Source of the DNA: Butyrivibrio sp. YAB3001
Lineage (GTDB): Bacteria > Bacillota > Clostridia > Lachnospirales > Lachnospiraceae
Length of the DNA: 64,000 nucleotides
Reading direction: 5' to 3'
NCBI RefSeq assembly: GCF_900112195.1
Contig: NZ_FOKR01000003.1
Location: forward strand, 143,329-207,328
Shown piece after piece: positions 46,246 through 56,173 of this stretch. How positions within the stretch are numbered: position 1 is the stretch's first letter; each line of letters begins with the position of its first letter. The notes under the pieces are model-generated. The model did no database searches, was not told the origin of the DNA, and was given only the letters and a program-made list of their open reading frames with translations. Both the position numbers and the translations under genes were made by a program.

Positions 46246-46251
46246 ATTATA
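46246..46251 (-). promoter_or_regulatory. extended -10 promoter for tig
   Basis: TGG-TATAAT on the minus strand about 110 bases upstream of tig. The spacer 46135-46442 between the divergent tig and chemoreceptor genes holds no gene; the receptor has AGGAGG before its ATG. Confidence 0.5.
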
Positions 46252-46442
46252 CCATATCAACATACAATAATCCACATTTTTTTTCGAATAATTCTGCGTT
46301 TTCACACTTCTCATACGTGCAAAATAATGCAATTATCTTTTCATAATAATTTAATATTCGGTATTACGTCTATTTCCAAGCATATATGATACAATTTAAT
46401 TACCGTCATAACCAATAAATCCGTGATTTTAGGAGGACAACT

Positions 46443-48458
46443 ATGAGCGAAAAAGATTCCAAAACGAAATCCGCGTCAACAATCAAAGCAAAAGACAGCA
46501 TAAAGACCAAACTGATCGTTGTTATGCTGCTTGTCACTGCCATTCCACTTATCGTTTCGACAGCAACAAGTTACTTTACATCTACACATAAAGCTAAAGA
46601 AGATGCCATCACTGCCATGACATGGGAGACTAGCTACCTTGAATCCGAATGGCAAAAGGTTATTGATAATAACCTGAACACCATTCAGGCTGTAGCTCTT
46701 GCCCCATCAACAGTAAGATACATGGAAAACCGCGAGAATCAAACATACATCGATGAAGAATTAAAATACCTTGAGTCAGTCGACAATATGCTGGCAGACG
46801 ATTCCCTTACAGTTCTCACAGGTCCTGATGGAATGCAGGTTCTTAGAACTTCGGGAAAACTGGTTGATGTATCAAAAAGAGATTATTTTAAGAACTCCAT
46901 GGCAGGTAAAACTGATATTTCTGACGTTATCACATCAGCTGCAACCGGACTTCGTCAGGTTACATTCTCCGCGCCTATCCGTGGAAGTGATGGTTCAGTC
47001 ATCGGTATTGTTCAGAGAAACTACACCCTTGATGACTTCCACAAGATACTTGCAAGAGACAGCGACGACGCATTTATTGTTGACAAAACAGGACTTATCG
47101 CAGCTCATGCTCAGTATGAGATAACACCGGACAATGAAGAATCAAGAAGTTCTTCTCAGTTTATGACATCAGGCTTAAGTCAGGGCAATTATGAAACAGA
47201 TACCGGAAAAGGTTATCGTGCATACATGAACTATAAAAAGAACGAAGAGTCACAGTGGATAATTGTTTCCGCAACAGGCACTAATGAGGTTAATGCAGCT
47301 TCACGAGCAACAGCCCTTATCGTAATTGTAATTGGAATAATCATGCTTGTAATTGCAGCAGCTATTTCCTTTAGAATGGCGCTCTCATTCACCGATCCTG
47401 TTAAAGATGTGAATGATTCACTGGCTCTTTTAGCAGACGGTCGTTTCTCCAAGATAGACGGATATACAGATAGAAAAGATGAATTTGGTCAGATTGTAAA
47501 TAACACTAATGAAGTTATTTCAAAGCTGGATAACATTGTTGCCAACATTAAAGAATCCGCTACAACAGTAAGCCTTTCCTCAGAAGAATTGTCAGATATG
47601 GCTAACCAGATTTCCCAGACCGCAGAGGATGTATCAAATGCCGTACAGGAAATCGCATCCGGAGCTACGCAGCAGGCTGATGAGATTCAGAGTGCTTCTG
47701 AGAACGTTGGCAAAATCGGTGATGCTGTTGCAGATGTTCAGAACTCAACCGGAAATCTTTCAACCATAGCTCAGAAGATGAAGGAAGCATCAGAAATTTC
47801 CAGTAACTCCCTTGCATCCCTTCAGAATTCTTCTACTGAGATGACCGCAAAGATTGACGACATTTCAGAAACCATCTCTGCTACTCAGAATGCCGTTACA
47901 AATATAAGTGAAAAGGTTGAAGGAATCACCTCCATCGCCACACAGACTAACCTCCTTTCACTTAATGCAAGTATTGAGGCCGCTAGAGCCGGCGAAGCAG
48001 GAAAAGGATTTGCAGTTGTTGCTGAAGAGATTGGCAAACTTGCCGATGATTCCAAGCAGATGGCTGATGATATCAGAAAAGAAATGGCTATTCTTCTTGA
48101 TCAGAGTAAGGCCGCAGTTACTGCCGCAGCTGATGTAAAACAGGGAAATATGGATCAGCAGCTTGCCCTTGGTGAAACGCTCGAAGCCGTAAACGGTATG
48201 CTTGAAGATATTGGAAATACAGTCGGCGGCGTTAAGCTCATTTCCGAAGGTGCAGACACTTGTGATAGTTCCAAGAATGCGGTTGTAGACACCATGAGCG
48301 CACTTTCCGCTATTTCAGAAGAGAATGCTGCTTCCTCAGAAGAAACCGGCGCATCCATGCAGGAACTTTCCGCAACTGTTACTACACTTGCAGGTTCTGC
48401 CGACAATCTTAAGAACATCGCAGAAAAGCTCAATAACGATATGTCATTCTTTAAATAA
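46443..48458 (+). CDS. methyl-accepting chemotaxis protein
   Basis: 671 residues, complete. First membrane helix [20 protein letters not shown]; double-Cache-type sensor ([40 protein letters not shown]); second helix [24 protein letters not shown]; then the signalling domain with the invariant tip [20 protein letters not shown]. Ligand unknown; the Cache type often binds amino acids. Contrast with the truncated copy at 1337. Confidence 0.95.
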   Translation: MSEKDSKTKSASTIKAKDSIKTKLIVVMLLVTAIPLIVSTATSYFTSTHKAKEDAITAMTWETSYLESEWQKVIDNNLNTIQAVALAPSTVRYMENRENQTYIDEELKYLESVDNMLADDSLTVLTGPDGMQVLRTSGKLVDVSKRDYFKNSMAGKTDISDVITSAATGLRQVTFSAPIRGSDGSVIGIVQRNYTLDDFHKILARDSDDAFIVDKTGLIAAHAQYEITPDNEESRSSSQFMTSGLSQGNYETDTGKGYRAYMNYKKNEESQWIIVSATGTNEVNAASRATALIVIVIGIIMLVIAAAISFRMALSFTDPVKDVNDSLALLADGRFSKIDGYTDRKDEFGQIVNNTNEVISKLDNIVANIKESATTVSLSSEELSDMANQISQTAEDVSNAVQEIASGATQQADEIQSASENVGKIGDAVADVQNSTGNLSTIAQKMKEASEISSNSLASLQNSSTEMTAKIDDISETISATQNAVTNISEKVEGITSIATQTNLLSLNASIEAARAGEAGKGFAVVAEEIGKLADDSKQMADDIRKEMAILLDQSKAAVTAAADVKQGNMDQQLALGETLEAVNGMLEDIGNTVGGVKLISEGADTCDSSKNAVVDTMSALSAISEENAASSEETGASMQELSATVTTLAGSADNLKNIAEKLNNDMSFFK

Positions 48459-48474
48459 TCACATATATTATTAC

Positions 48475-48508
48475 AAGCCCGTCACACAGCTAATGTGGCG
48501 GGCTTTGT
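48475..48508. terminator. terminator shared by chemoreceptor and ABC genes
   Basis: AAGCCCG.CACA-N7-TGTG.CGGGCTT. It lies 17 bases after the receptor stop and overlaps the last codons of the converging ABC ATPase gene. Confidence 0.8.
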
Positions 48509-49168
48509 TATTGTCAAAAGACCTTCATCCATTCTATAAACTACATCTCCATACTTAAGCGTATCAAGTTCGTGGGTAACCATGATAACAGCAGTACCCT
48601 GATCTGCAATCCTTCTGAATAATTTCATTATCTCCTTTGTATTTTCACCATCAAGGTCACTTGTCGGTTCATCAGCAAGAAGGAGCGAGGGCTGATTTAT
48701 AAGCGCCCTTGCGATAGCAACCCTTCTTAATTCCCCGCCGGATAATCTTGACGGATAAGCATTTTCCAAATGAAGTATCCCCACAAGGTCAAGCAGCTTT
48801 CTTGCGTGCTCTACAATTTCGCCATACCTCTTAAAAAGATAATATGGTAAAAGTACATTCTGAAGAACAGTAAAATTCTTTAACAGGCTCTTTCCCTGCA
48901 TAATATAGCCGATATCCGAGTTTCTTATAAACGAAGCTTCCTTGTCCGGAAGACCTGTTATTTCTCTTTCATTTAAATATATCGAACCACTCGTAGGTTC
49001 TAAAAGCCCTGCCACCATGTTAAGGAAAGTACTTTTTCCACTCCCAGAGCGTCCTATTATGCTAATGAATTCTCCCTTAGCTACTTCAAGGTTTAAATCC
49101 CTGACAGCAATAACTTCACTGCTGCCCTGGGTAAATTTCTTTTCCAGCCCATTTATCTTAAGAAGCAT
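48482..49168 (-). CDS. ABC transporter ATPase (MacB/LolD type)
   Basis: 228 residues. Walker A IGRSGSGKSTFLNMVAGL, Q-loop YIMQGKSLLKNFTVLQNVLL, signature RLSGGELRRVAIARALINQP, Walker B LLLADEPTSDLD and H-loop VTHEL. Partner of the FtsX-type permease immediately upstream (adjacent stop and start). Together they form a mechanical transmembrane or export system, not an importer. The last codons overlap a terminator. Confidence 0.9.
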   Translation of the reverse strand: MLLKINGLEKKFTQGSSEVIAVRDLNLEVAKGEFISIIGRSGSGKSTFLNMVAGLLEPTSGSIYLNEREITGLPDKEASFIRNSDIGYIMQGKSLLKNFTVLQNVLLPYYLFKRYGEIVEHARKLLDLVGILHLENAYPSRLSGGELRRVAIARALINQPSLLLADEPTSDLDGENTKEIMKLFRRIADQGTAVIMVTHELDTLKYGDVVYRMDEGLLTITKPATLAV

Positions 49169-50380
49169 TTATTCTCCCTCCCTCATTGTCAGATAGGTTT
49201 CAGCTTTACTTATCTTAACTGCCGATAATGCAGCAGATAAAGGCCCTATCAAGGTTGATACCAAAAGATCAATAAAAAGAATCCACAATATTTTCCAAAA
49301 TGATGGCAAAAGATATGGCATTCCAAGCCTGTCACCTATGTAAACATTAAACGGAAAGATTATCAGCATAGCGATAACAGCTCCAATAACTCCGCCTGCA
49401 GCACTTATAACTACAGATTCCGATAATATGATTCCCGCCAGTTTTTTTCTGGTAGCTCCAAGAGTTCTTAAAATTGCAAATTCTTTCTTCCTCTCATTCG
49501 CCATAAGAGAAAATACAAGAAAAAGAGTAACCACTGAAGTTATCAGAAACAAAGAAGCAAATATCAGCATGAACGAAGCAATGCTCTTCATGTTGGCTGC
49601 CGTACCGGTTATCATATTCTGAGACTCGATTATTTTTACGCCGCCAAGTTCCTTTCGTATCGCTCTTATCAGTTTTTTCCTGTCATAGTTTTCATCAGCC
49701 CTTACAAGTATTGTTGAAATAGAATTTTCTGGGTCTGCATCCTCAAGAAATCTCTGGCCCTTATCAATCGCATCAAGGTACATACTGTTTATAGTATCCA
49801 TTGTGGCATATACAGCCTGATCAAGTCCTGTTCCCGTGGCATCAAGCTTTGCCGCAACCTTATATTCAGTACCAAAAAGCTTTATATTTTCCCCGGATTC
49901 TACATTTATTTCATTTCCAATAATGACGGCTCCTTTTGTCAGGTCACCGTCATAAACCTTGCTTATCCAAGGCTGTACAGAGAAGTCAGTAGAAGGGTCA
50001 AAACCAATAAGCTGCACTCTGGCATCGCAGCACTCCGCATCAAGCGATGTAAGGAAAAACTGCGAAGAACTAAGTTCCACTCCTTCAATCCCTGCAACTT
50101 TCTGCTCCAGCGACTTCCCAAAATAAAAGCAGCTGGGTTCTCCTTTTAGCAAAACCGCTTCAAAGTCCCCTTCATTTTCAACAGGAACTATCATAATATC
50201 TGCTCCAAGCCTGTCCTTCATGTTGCGAAGACCGTTATTAAGACTTTGAGAAAGCACCGCTCCCGTAAAGAGAACAGCTGACAAAAGTGCCATCAGAATA
50301 ACCAGCCCCAAAACTCTGGCAAAGCTGTTTTTAATATTCAAAAGAACTATTTGTGGTATCCCCATGCGACTGTTTTGCAT
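49169..50380 (-). CDS. FtsX-type ABC permease
   Basis: Start at ATG 50380 with AGGAG upstream; 403 residues. One N-terminal helix (VLGLVILMALLSAVLFTGAV), a large extracytoplasmic domain (about 45-260) and three C-terminal helices in the FtsX/MacB pattern (FASLFLITSVVTLFLVFSLM, ERKKEFAILRTLGATRKKLA). Begins inside the 3' end of the DUF4418 gene (about 50 bases of overlap), so the three are one unit with the ATPase. Confidence 0.88.
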   Translation of the reverse strand: MQNSRMGIPQIVLLNIKNSFARVLGLVILMALLSAVLFTGAVLSQSLNNGLRNMKDRLGADIMIVPVENEGDFEAVLLKGEPSCFYFGKSLEQKVAGIEGVELSSSQFFLTSLDAECCDARVQLIGFDPSTDFSVQPWISKVYDGDLTKGAVIIGNEINVESGENIKLFGTEYKVAAKLDATGTGLDQAVYATMDTINSMYLDAIDKGQRFLEDADPENSISTILVRADENYDRKKLIRAIRKELGGVKIIESQNMITGTAANMKSIASFMLIFASLFLITSVVTLFLVFSLMANERKKEFAILRTLGATRKKLAGIILSESVVISAAGGVIGAVIAMLIIFPFNVYIGDRLGMPYLLPSFWKILWILFIDLLVSTLIGPLSAALSAVKISKAETYLTMREGE

Positions 50381-50795
50381 AAGAAATCTGCTCCTTTTTA
50401 ACACCTGTCAAAAGATATGCTACATTAGCAATTCCAAATACGATACCAATTGCTCCAAGTACCAAGAGTGCCGGCTTTGTCAGGGCATTGCACTGCATGT
50501 GCTCACCTCCGCATACGCCGATAAGCTTAGTTGGAATAAATACTGTAGCCACAAGAGCTGCTATTATTCCAAAATGAAGTCCAATACGGATCTGGCTGGA
50601 TGCAAAGAAAAGAATGAGTACAGCTAAAAAAGCTATCACAAATCCTATGCCAAGCTCTGCCTGCGCTGTCCAGTGGCATTTCATAAACTTTCCATTCTCC
50701 ATTGGGCCGCACACCGCAAAGATTGTCTGTGGACCAATAGCGATAAGTAACCCCAAAATGATAAAAATTACCCCTGATGCAATACGATTTTTCAT
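50331..50795 (-). CDS. DUF4418 membrane protein
   Basis: 154 residues, four membrane helices (IASGVIFIILGLLIAIGPQT, LGIGFVIAFLAVLILFFAS, IGLHFGIIAALVATVFIPTK, LVLGAIGIVFGIANVAYLLT). Paired cysteines occur in AVCGPMENGKFMKCHWT and GVCGGEHMQCNALTKP, a pattern of the DUF4418 family often found before FtsX/LolD pairs. The external Cys pairs may bind metal or form disulfides. Follows the substrate-binding protein gene by 91 bases. Confidence 0.85.
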   Translation of the reverse strand: MKNRIASGVIFIILGLLIAIGPQTIFAVCGPMENGKFMKCHWTAQAELGIGFVIAFLAVLILFFASSQIRIGLHFGIIAALVATVFIPTKLIGVCGGEHMQCNALTKPALLVLGAIGIVFGIANVAYLLTGVKKEQISYAKQSHGDTTNSSFEY

Positions 50796-50886
50796 TGTGT
50801 CTCCTCCTTGTGATTCTTATGATGTCCTTTTAATTTGCCATATTAATGCGATTTACTTCGTTACAAGTAGTTCTCGCAATTCAAAA

Positions 50887-52047
50887 TCATTCCTTTGCTG
50901 TCAAAAACTGCTGTGGATCCTTAGGCGCTTCGATTTCTGTGATATCAAGTCCATCAGGCACGCCTGGCAAAAACAGATAACTGCTCTCAGCAAGTGCGTC
51001 CTTGTCAGTATCTTCTTTTAACAGGCCAATGTCCTTGGCATCATCAAAATTACGATAAACCGCTTCTTTCAAAGAAGTTAATGAAGTCGGATATGCATAG
51101 GTCTTAAGAAGATCTGTATTGACATTCACATCACCAACTGTATACCCCTGTGCCGCCTGAATCTGAGCAGAAAGCTCAGGATTATTGGAAATCCATACAG
51201 ATGCTTTTTGGATTGCAATTACAAGTTTTGCAAGTGTTGCCGGCTTTCTTTCAATTGAAACATTACTTGCAAAGAGCACGCAGCAGTTCTCATCCTTAAG
51301 TCTCTCATCAGTGGAAGTATCAAAGATAATCTTTGTTCCTTCCTCTCTTCCCATTATGGCAGCCTTATAATCTCCAAGTCCTATAGCATCTACCGCCCCA
51401 TTCATAAGAGCCTGCTGGATGGAATCTTTATCATAAACGATGAACTCTACATCATCACCTGAAAATCCTTCATAATTAAGAGCGCGCAGCGCAGCAATGT
51501 GCTGAGAACTTGAAAGCGCTGTTACTCCGATTTTCTTTCCCACAAGGTTCTTAACAGAATTAATACCACTATCTCCCTTTGTAACTATCGTTACACAACC
51601 TGTATGAAGACCGGATATAGCTTTAGCCTCAAGTCCATTGTCAAGGGGCTGCAACATTCCGGAAATAAGTCCGATAGCAACATCAGCCTGATCTGTTGAT
51701 AAAAGAACTGCTCCCGTCTCTCCACCTGTTTCCACAAATTCATAATCAACGCCTTCAACCAGTCCTTCCTGCTCGTAAAAGCCAAGAAGATATGCGACCT
51801 GAGTCTGAACCTGACAGGTTCCTTCAAATGTACTGATTATCCTTATAGGCTCACCAACTCCTGATTCCTTGGCAAATTCAGCTTCAAGATCATAGTCTTC
51901 TCCTGCTGCCAGTGCTTCATCAAGGGCGCTGGTTCCTTCACTTACCGCTTCACTTGCGCTTCCCTGCTCATCACTGCTTCCACAGCCTGTAAGTGCGCTC
52001 AGTGCCAAAACACCTGTAAGTAACACAGCCACAATTCTTTTTTTCAT
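50887..52047 (-). CDS. ABC substrate-binding lipoprotein (SsuA/NMT1-like)
   Basis: Start at ATG 52047 after GAAGGAGG; 386 residues. Lipoprotein signal MKKRIVAVLLTGVLALSALT-GC. The NMT1/SsuA-like periplasmic-binding fold shows RIISTFEGTCQVQTQVAYLL, DQADVAIGLISGMLQPLDNG and KKIGVTALSSSQHIAALRAL. This family binds sulfonates, taurine, nitrate or thiamine precursors. Encoded in the same strand run as the nitrogenase-like and sulfur-amino-acid genes, which favours an organosulfur ligand, by inference. Confidence 0.85.
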   Translation of the reverse strand: MKKRIVAVLLTGVLALSALTGCGSSDEQGSASEAVSEGTSALDEALAAGEDYDLEAEFAKESGVGEPIRIISTFEGTCQVQTQVAYLLGFYEQEGLVEGVDYEFVETGGETGAVLLSTDQADVAIGLISGMLQPLDNGLEAKAISGLHTGCVTIVTKGDSGINSVKNLVGKKIGVTALSSSQHIAALRALNYEGFSGDDVEFIVYDKDSIQQALMNGAVDAIGLGDYKAAIMGREEGTKIIFDTSTDERLKDENCCVLFASNVSIERKPATLAKLVIAIQKASVWISNNPELSAQIQAAQGYTVGDVNVNTDLLKTYAYPTSLTSLKEAVYRNFDDAKDIGLLKEDTDKDALAESSYLFLPGVPDGLDITEIEAPKDPQQFLTAKE

Positions 52048-52073
52048 AATTTCCTCCTTCCGAACCATACTCA

Positions 52074-52880
52074 TTAAATGTTGTACTCAATCTCCACTGC
52101 CTTACCTGTGTAATCAAGAATCTGTAATATCTTTGATCTTAAATTCAAAAAGTCAACACTGTCTCGCTTTCGCCCTAAGGTCTCGTTTCGCCCAATCTCA
52201 ACATCAACGATTGACTCTATCTTTGCAGGCCTTGGAGTCATGACAAAAATTCTGTCACTTAGATAAACTGCCTCATCCACATCATGTGTCACCATGATCA
52301 TGGTGGTTCCTCTCTCCTTCCAGATGCGCAAAAGTTCATCCTGCATATTCATTCTTGTAAATGCATCAAGCGCACCAAACGGCTCATCCAAAAGAAGTAC
52401 TTTGGGGTGATTCACAAGTGCTCTGGCAAGTCCTGCTCTCTGCGCCATACCACCTGATAAATGATGGGGAAGAGATTTTTCAAAGCCCTCAAGCTTAACA
52501 AGTTTAATGAACTCTGAAACCTCTTCCTTCTTTTCTTTATAGATTCCACGTGTCTTTAGTCCAAATGCCACATTTTCATATATGTTCAGCCACGGAAAGA
52601 GCGTGGGATCCTGGAAAACCAGACCTCTCTCATATCCGGGCTTTTTTATTTCCTCATCATCAAGGAAAAGAGCTCCCTGTGTCGGCTGAATAAGTCCGGC
52701 TACAAGCCTTAAGAATGTAGACTTCCCACAGCCCGATGGGCCTATCAGGCAGATGAATTCACCCGGCCTGATATCCACATTTACATTTTCAAGAGCAATA
52801 ACGCTTTCTCCATTTGGGTCTATAAATTCTTTTCGTACGTTTTTTGCCGATATAGCACCGGTCTGTTTAGTCTCTACCAC
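52074..52880 (-). CDS. ABC importer ATPase (SsuB/TauB-like)
   Basis: Start at a GTG (52880) 9 bases after AGGAGGG, overlapping the permease stop; 268 residues. Walker A IGPSGCGKSTFLRLVAGL, signature HLSGGMAQRAGLARALVNHP, Walker B VLLLDEPFGALDAFTRM and H-loop VTHDVDEA. Belongs to the nitrate/sulfonate/taurine subfamily. Powers import through the adjacent permease. Confidence 0.9.
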   Translation of the reverse strand: MVETKQTGAISAKNVRKEFIDPNGESVIALENVNVDIRPGEFICLIGPSGCGKSTFLRLVAGLIQPTQGALFLDDEEIKKPGYERGLVFQDPTLFPWLNIYENVAFGLKTRGIYKEKKEEVSEFIKLVKLEGFEKSLPHHLSGGMAQRAGLARALVNHPKVLLLDEPFGALDAFTRMNMQDELLRIWKERGTTMIMVTHDVDEAVYLSDRIFVMTPRPAKIESIVDVEIGRNETLGRKRDSVDFLNLRSKILQILDYTGKAVEIEYNI

Positions 52881-53824
52881 TTCACAACGCCCTCCTGCCA
52901 TGATAATAATCTGTCTCTTACCTTGAACTGAATTGTAACCAGGATATAGCAGAAGATAGCAACCACGATAAGTCCCGCATAAACATTTGGATATGAGAGC
53001 ATGGTCTTTTGCCAGTTTACATACCAGCCAAGTCCTGATTTACAGCCGATCATCTCAGCAGCCATAAGCGCTACAAAGGAAGAACAGGTCGCATTGAAAA
53101 ATCCAAGAAAAATTGAAGGTGCTGCCGCAGGAACTGCAATCTTGAAAAGATTCTGCAGATTGCTTGCTCCGAGCGTTGATGAAACCTCAAAATAAGCTTT
53201 TTTCACACTTTGGATTCCCGAGCAGGTAAGGATAGTTATCTGGAACCATACGCCAAAGGCTATAAGAAATACTGCTGCCCCCTGCGCTGATGGGAATACC
53301 ACAAGTGCAAGCGGTGTCCAGGTTGACGAAGGGATAGGCCCCAGAATTCGGATAAGCGGGTAAATCCAATAGTTTGCATTTTTACTCCAGCCAACCGCTA
53401 TTCCGCATGCCATACCAAGAATAAAGCCTATCGTTATGCCCTTTATCAGTAGCAGAAATGAACTCCTGATACACTCAAGCAAAAGAGTTTTATCCTCAAA
53501 AAAGACATTGAATATTCTTGCTATGCTGGGAAAATACAGCTGTGGAAGCAGAAGAAATTTAGATGTCACAAGATCAAGTAATGTCAGAAAAATAAATACT
53601 CCACCTATAAAAAAGCCGCGATAGGAATATCTTTCTCTTAATTTTTCATTAAACAGGGATACCAGTGCCAGCAAAACAGTAACCACAAGTGCTATTATCA
53701 GAAAGTATCTGTAATGGGGCAGATCCGCATATTTTAGTTTTTTATTATTGGGAACTATGATATTAACTATAAGTGCAATCAGTACCCCTATGATCGGCGG
53801 TACTGTTTTAGCTTTAAAATTCAT
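52874..53824 (-). CDS. ABC importer permease (SsuC/TauC-like)
   Basis: 316 residues. Two extra N-terminal helices precede the usual six-helix BPD_transp_1 domain; the EAA loop region reads VKKAYFEVSSTLGASNLQNL. About 60 residues longer at the N-terminus than typical SsuC (~255). Lies between the NifH-like gene and the ATPase. Confidence 0.88.
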   Translation of the reverse strand: MNFKAKTVPPIIGVLIALIVNIIVPNNKKLKYADLPHYRYFLIIALVVTVLLALVSLFNEKLRERYSYRGFFIGGVFIFLTLLDLVTSKFLLLPQLYFPSIARIFNVFFEDKTLLLECIRSSFLLLIKGITIGFILGMACGIAVGWSKNANYWIYPLIRILGPIPSSTWTPLALVVFPSAQGAAVFLIAFGVWFQITILTCSGIQSVKKAYFEVSSTLGASNLQNLFKIAVPAAAPSIFLGFFNATCSSFVALMAAEMIGCKSGLGWYVNWQKTMLSYPNVYAGLIVVAIFCYILVTIQFKVRDRLLSWQEGVVKW

Positions 53825-53863
53825 GAGTATCCCTCCTTTCCCGCCTTATTATGCATTGCAATA

Positions 53864-54763
<900 letters not shown>

Positions 54764-55135
54764 TTAATCCTGGGTCTGAAAATGATGTCTCTTAAAAAAT
54801 TTCTTTATCCTCACCATGGCTGTCTCCACATCACCTTCAGCTACAAGCACCTGAATCCCGTTCTTGGTGACCATTCTCTCAGAACCGGGGCCAATCTGTT
54901 TTACCAATATCGCGATGACATTCCAGTCAAGTAGCGCCTGTATCTTGGTCCTTAGCATATCTTCATTGTGCCCCTGACCACATCCATCTGAATGAACCAC
55001 CTCAATATCAGCAAGAGGCTTCTCTTCATCAGTCTCCTGATCTATTTCTATTATCCGAAAGCCTTTAGACTGGCCAAAATGCTCTGTTATTTCTTTTCCA
55101 TCCAAAGTGCCTACTGCTATTCGATATGTCGCCAT
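54764..55135 (-). CDS. NifX-like cofactor-binding protein
   Basis: Start at ATG 55135 after GGAGG; 123 residues. Nitro_FeMo-Co fold: MATYRIAVGTLDGKEITEHF-GQ, GHNEDMLRTKIQALLDWNVI and IGPGSERMVTKNGIQVLVAE. Family members carry iron-sulfur cofactor precursors made by NifB. Located between cysK and the NifH-like gene, with a second copy at 61013. May shuttle a NifB-derived cluster to the NifD-like subunit. Confidence 0.87.
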   Translation of the reverse strand: MATYRIAVGTLDGKEITEHFGQSKGFRIIEIDQETDEEKPLADIEVVHSDGCGQGHNEDMLRTKIQALLDWNVIAILVKQIGPGSERMVTKNGIQVLVAEGDVETAMVRIKKFFKRHHFQTQD

Positions 55136-55153
55136 ATATGCCTCCAACAGTTG

Positions 55154-56134
55154 TTACTTCGCGCTGTACCAATATCTGCTCTTTTCCACCGGAAGCTCTT
55201 TCCAAAGCTTTGTAGAAAGATATCTCTCACCGGTATCAGGAAGAATCGCCACAACTGTCTTTCCTTTGAATTTACTTCTCTTGGCAACCTGAGCTGCCGC
55301 ATAAGCTGCTGCCCCTGAAGAAATACCTACAAGTAAGCCTTCTTCTCTTGCAAGAGTACGTGAGGTATCAAAAGCCTGTTCATCTTTTACCTTGAATATT
55401 TCATCAATAACATCAAAGTCAAATACCTTTGGTACAAAGCCCGCTCCTATACCCTGAATACCATGTGGTCCCGGAACGCCGCCGGATAAAACCGGTGAAC
55501 CGTACGGTTCAACTGCCACAATATGGATATCAGGATTTTTCTCCTTGAGGAACTTAGCCACACCTGTGATCGTTCCACCTGTACCAACACCTGCAACTAC
55601 TACGTCTACTTTTCCTTCTGTTGCTTCCCAGATTTCTTCACCTGTAGTTGTCTGGTGGGCTGCAGGGTTAGCAGGATTGTTGAACTGCTGAAGAATAATG
55701 CCTCCCGGAGTCTGAACCTGAAGTTCTTCTGCCTTTCTTACTGCTCCCTTCATACCAAGCGCCGCCGGAGTAAGAACCAGTTCAGCTCCCAGTGCTCTTA
55801 AAAGAGTTCTTCTCTCTTCACTCATGCTCTCCGGCATGGTTATCAGGATCTTATAGCCTTTAGCCGCTGCCACAAAAGCAAGTCCAACGCCTGTATTTCC
55901 ACTTGTAGGTTCGATGATTACTGACTTCTCATTCAACAGCCCGCGTTTTTCGGCATCCTCAACCATTGCAAGCGCTATTCTGTCTTTTACACTGCTTAAT
56001 GGATTAAAATACTCAAGCTTAAGCAAAAGCTTTGTCTCTTCGGAAAGTCCCGCAAGCTTTTCAATCTTACGGGGTCTTAAAAGAGGTGTCTCTCCGATGA
56101 GCTGTGTCAAATTGTCAACTATTTTAAGCGCCAT
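55154..56134 (-). CDS. cysK: cysteine synthase
   Basis: 326 residues. PLP lysine in [19 protein letters not shown], substrate loop [20 protein letters not shown] and phosphate-binding [18 protein letters not shown]. Makes cysteine from O-acetylserine and sulfide. Its place inside the nitrogenase-like operon suggests that it captures sulfide or a related product locally. Slightly longer than the usual ~310. Confidence 0.95.
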   Translation of the reverse strand: MALKIVDNLTQLIGETPLLRPRKIEKLAGLSEETKLLLKLEYFNPLSSVKDRIALAMVEDAEKRGLLNEKSVIIEPTSGNTGVGLAFVAAAKGYKILITMPESMSEERRTLLRALGAELVLTPAALGMKGAVRKAEELQVQTPGGIILQQFNNPANPAAHQTTTGEEIWEATEGKVDVVVAGVGTGGTITGVAKFLKEKNPDIHIVAVEPYGSPVLSGGVPGPHGIQGIGAGFVPKVFDFDVIDEIFKVKDEQAFDTSRTLAREEGLLVGISSGAAAYAAAQVAKRSKFKGKTVVAILPDTGERYLSTKLWKELPVEKSRYWYSAK

Positions 56135-56173
56135 GTCGCTATTCCTTTCTCTTTAAATTATTTGAAAACTTCC

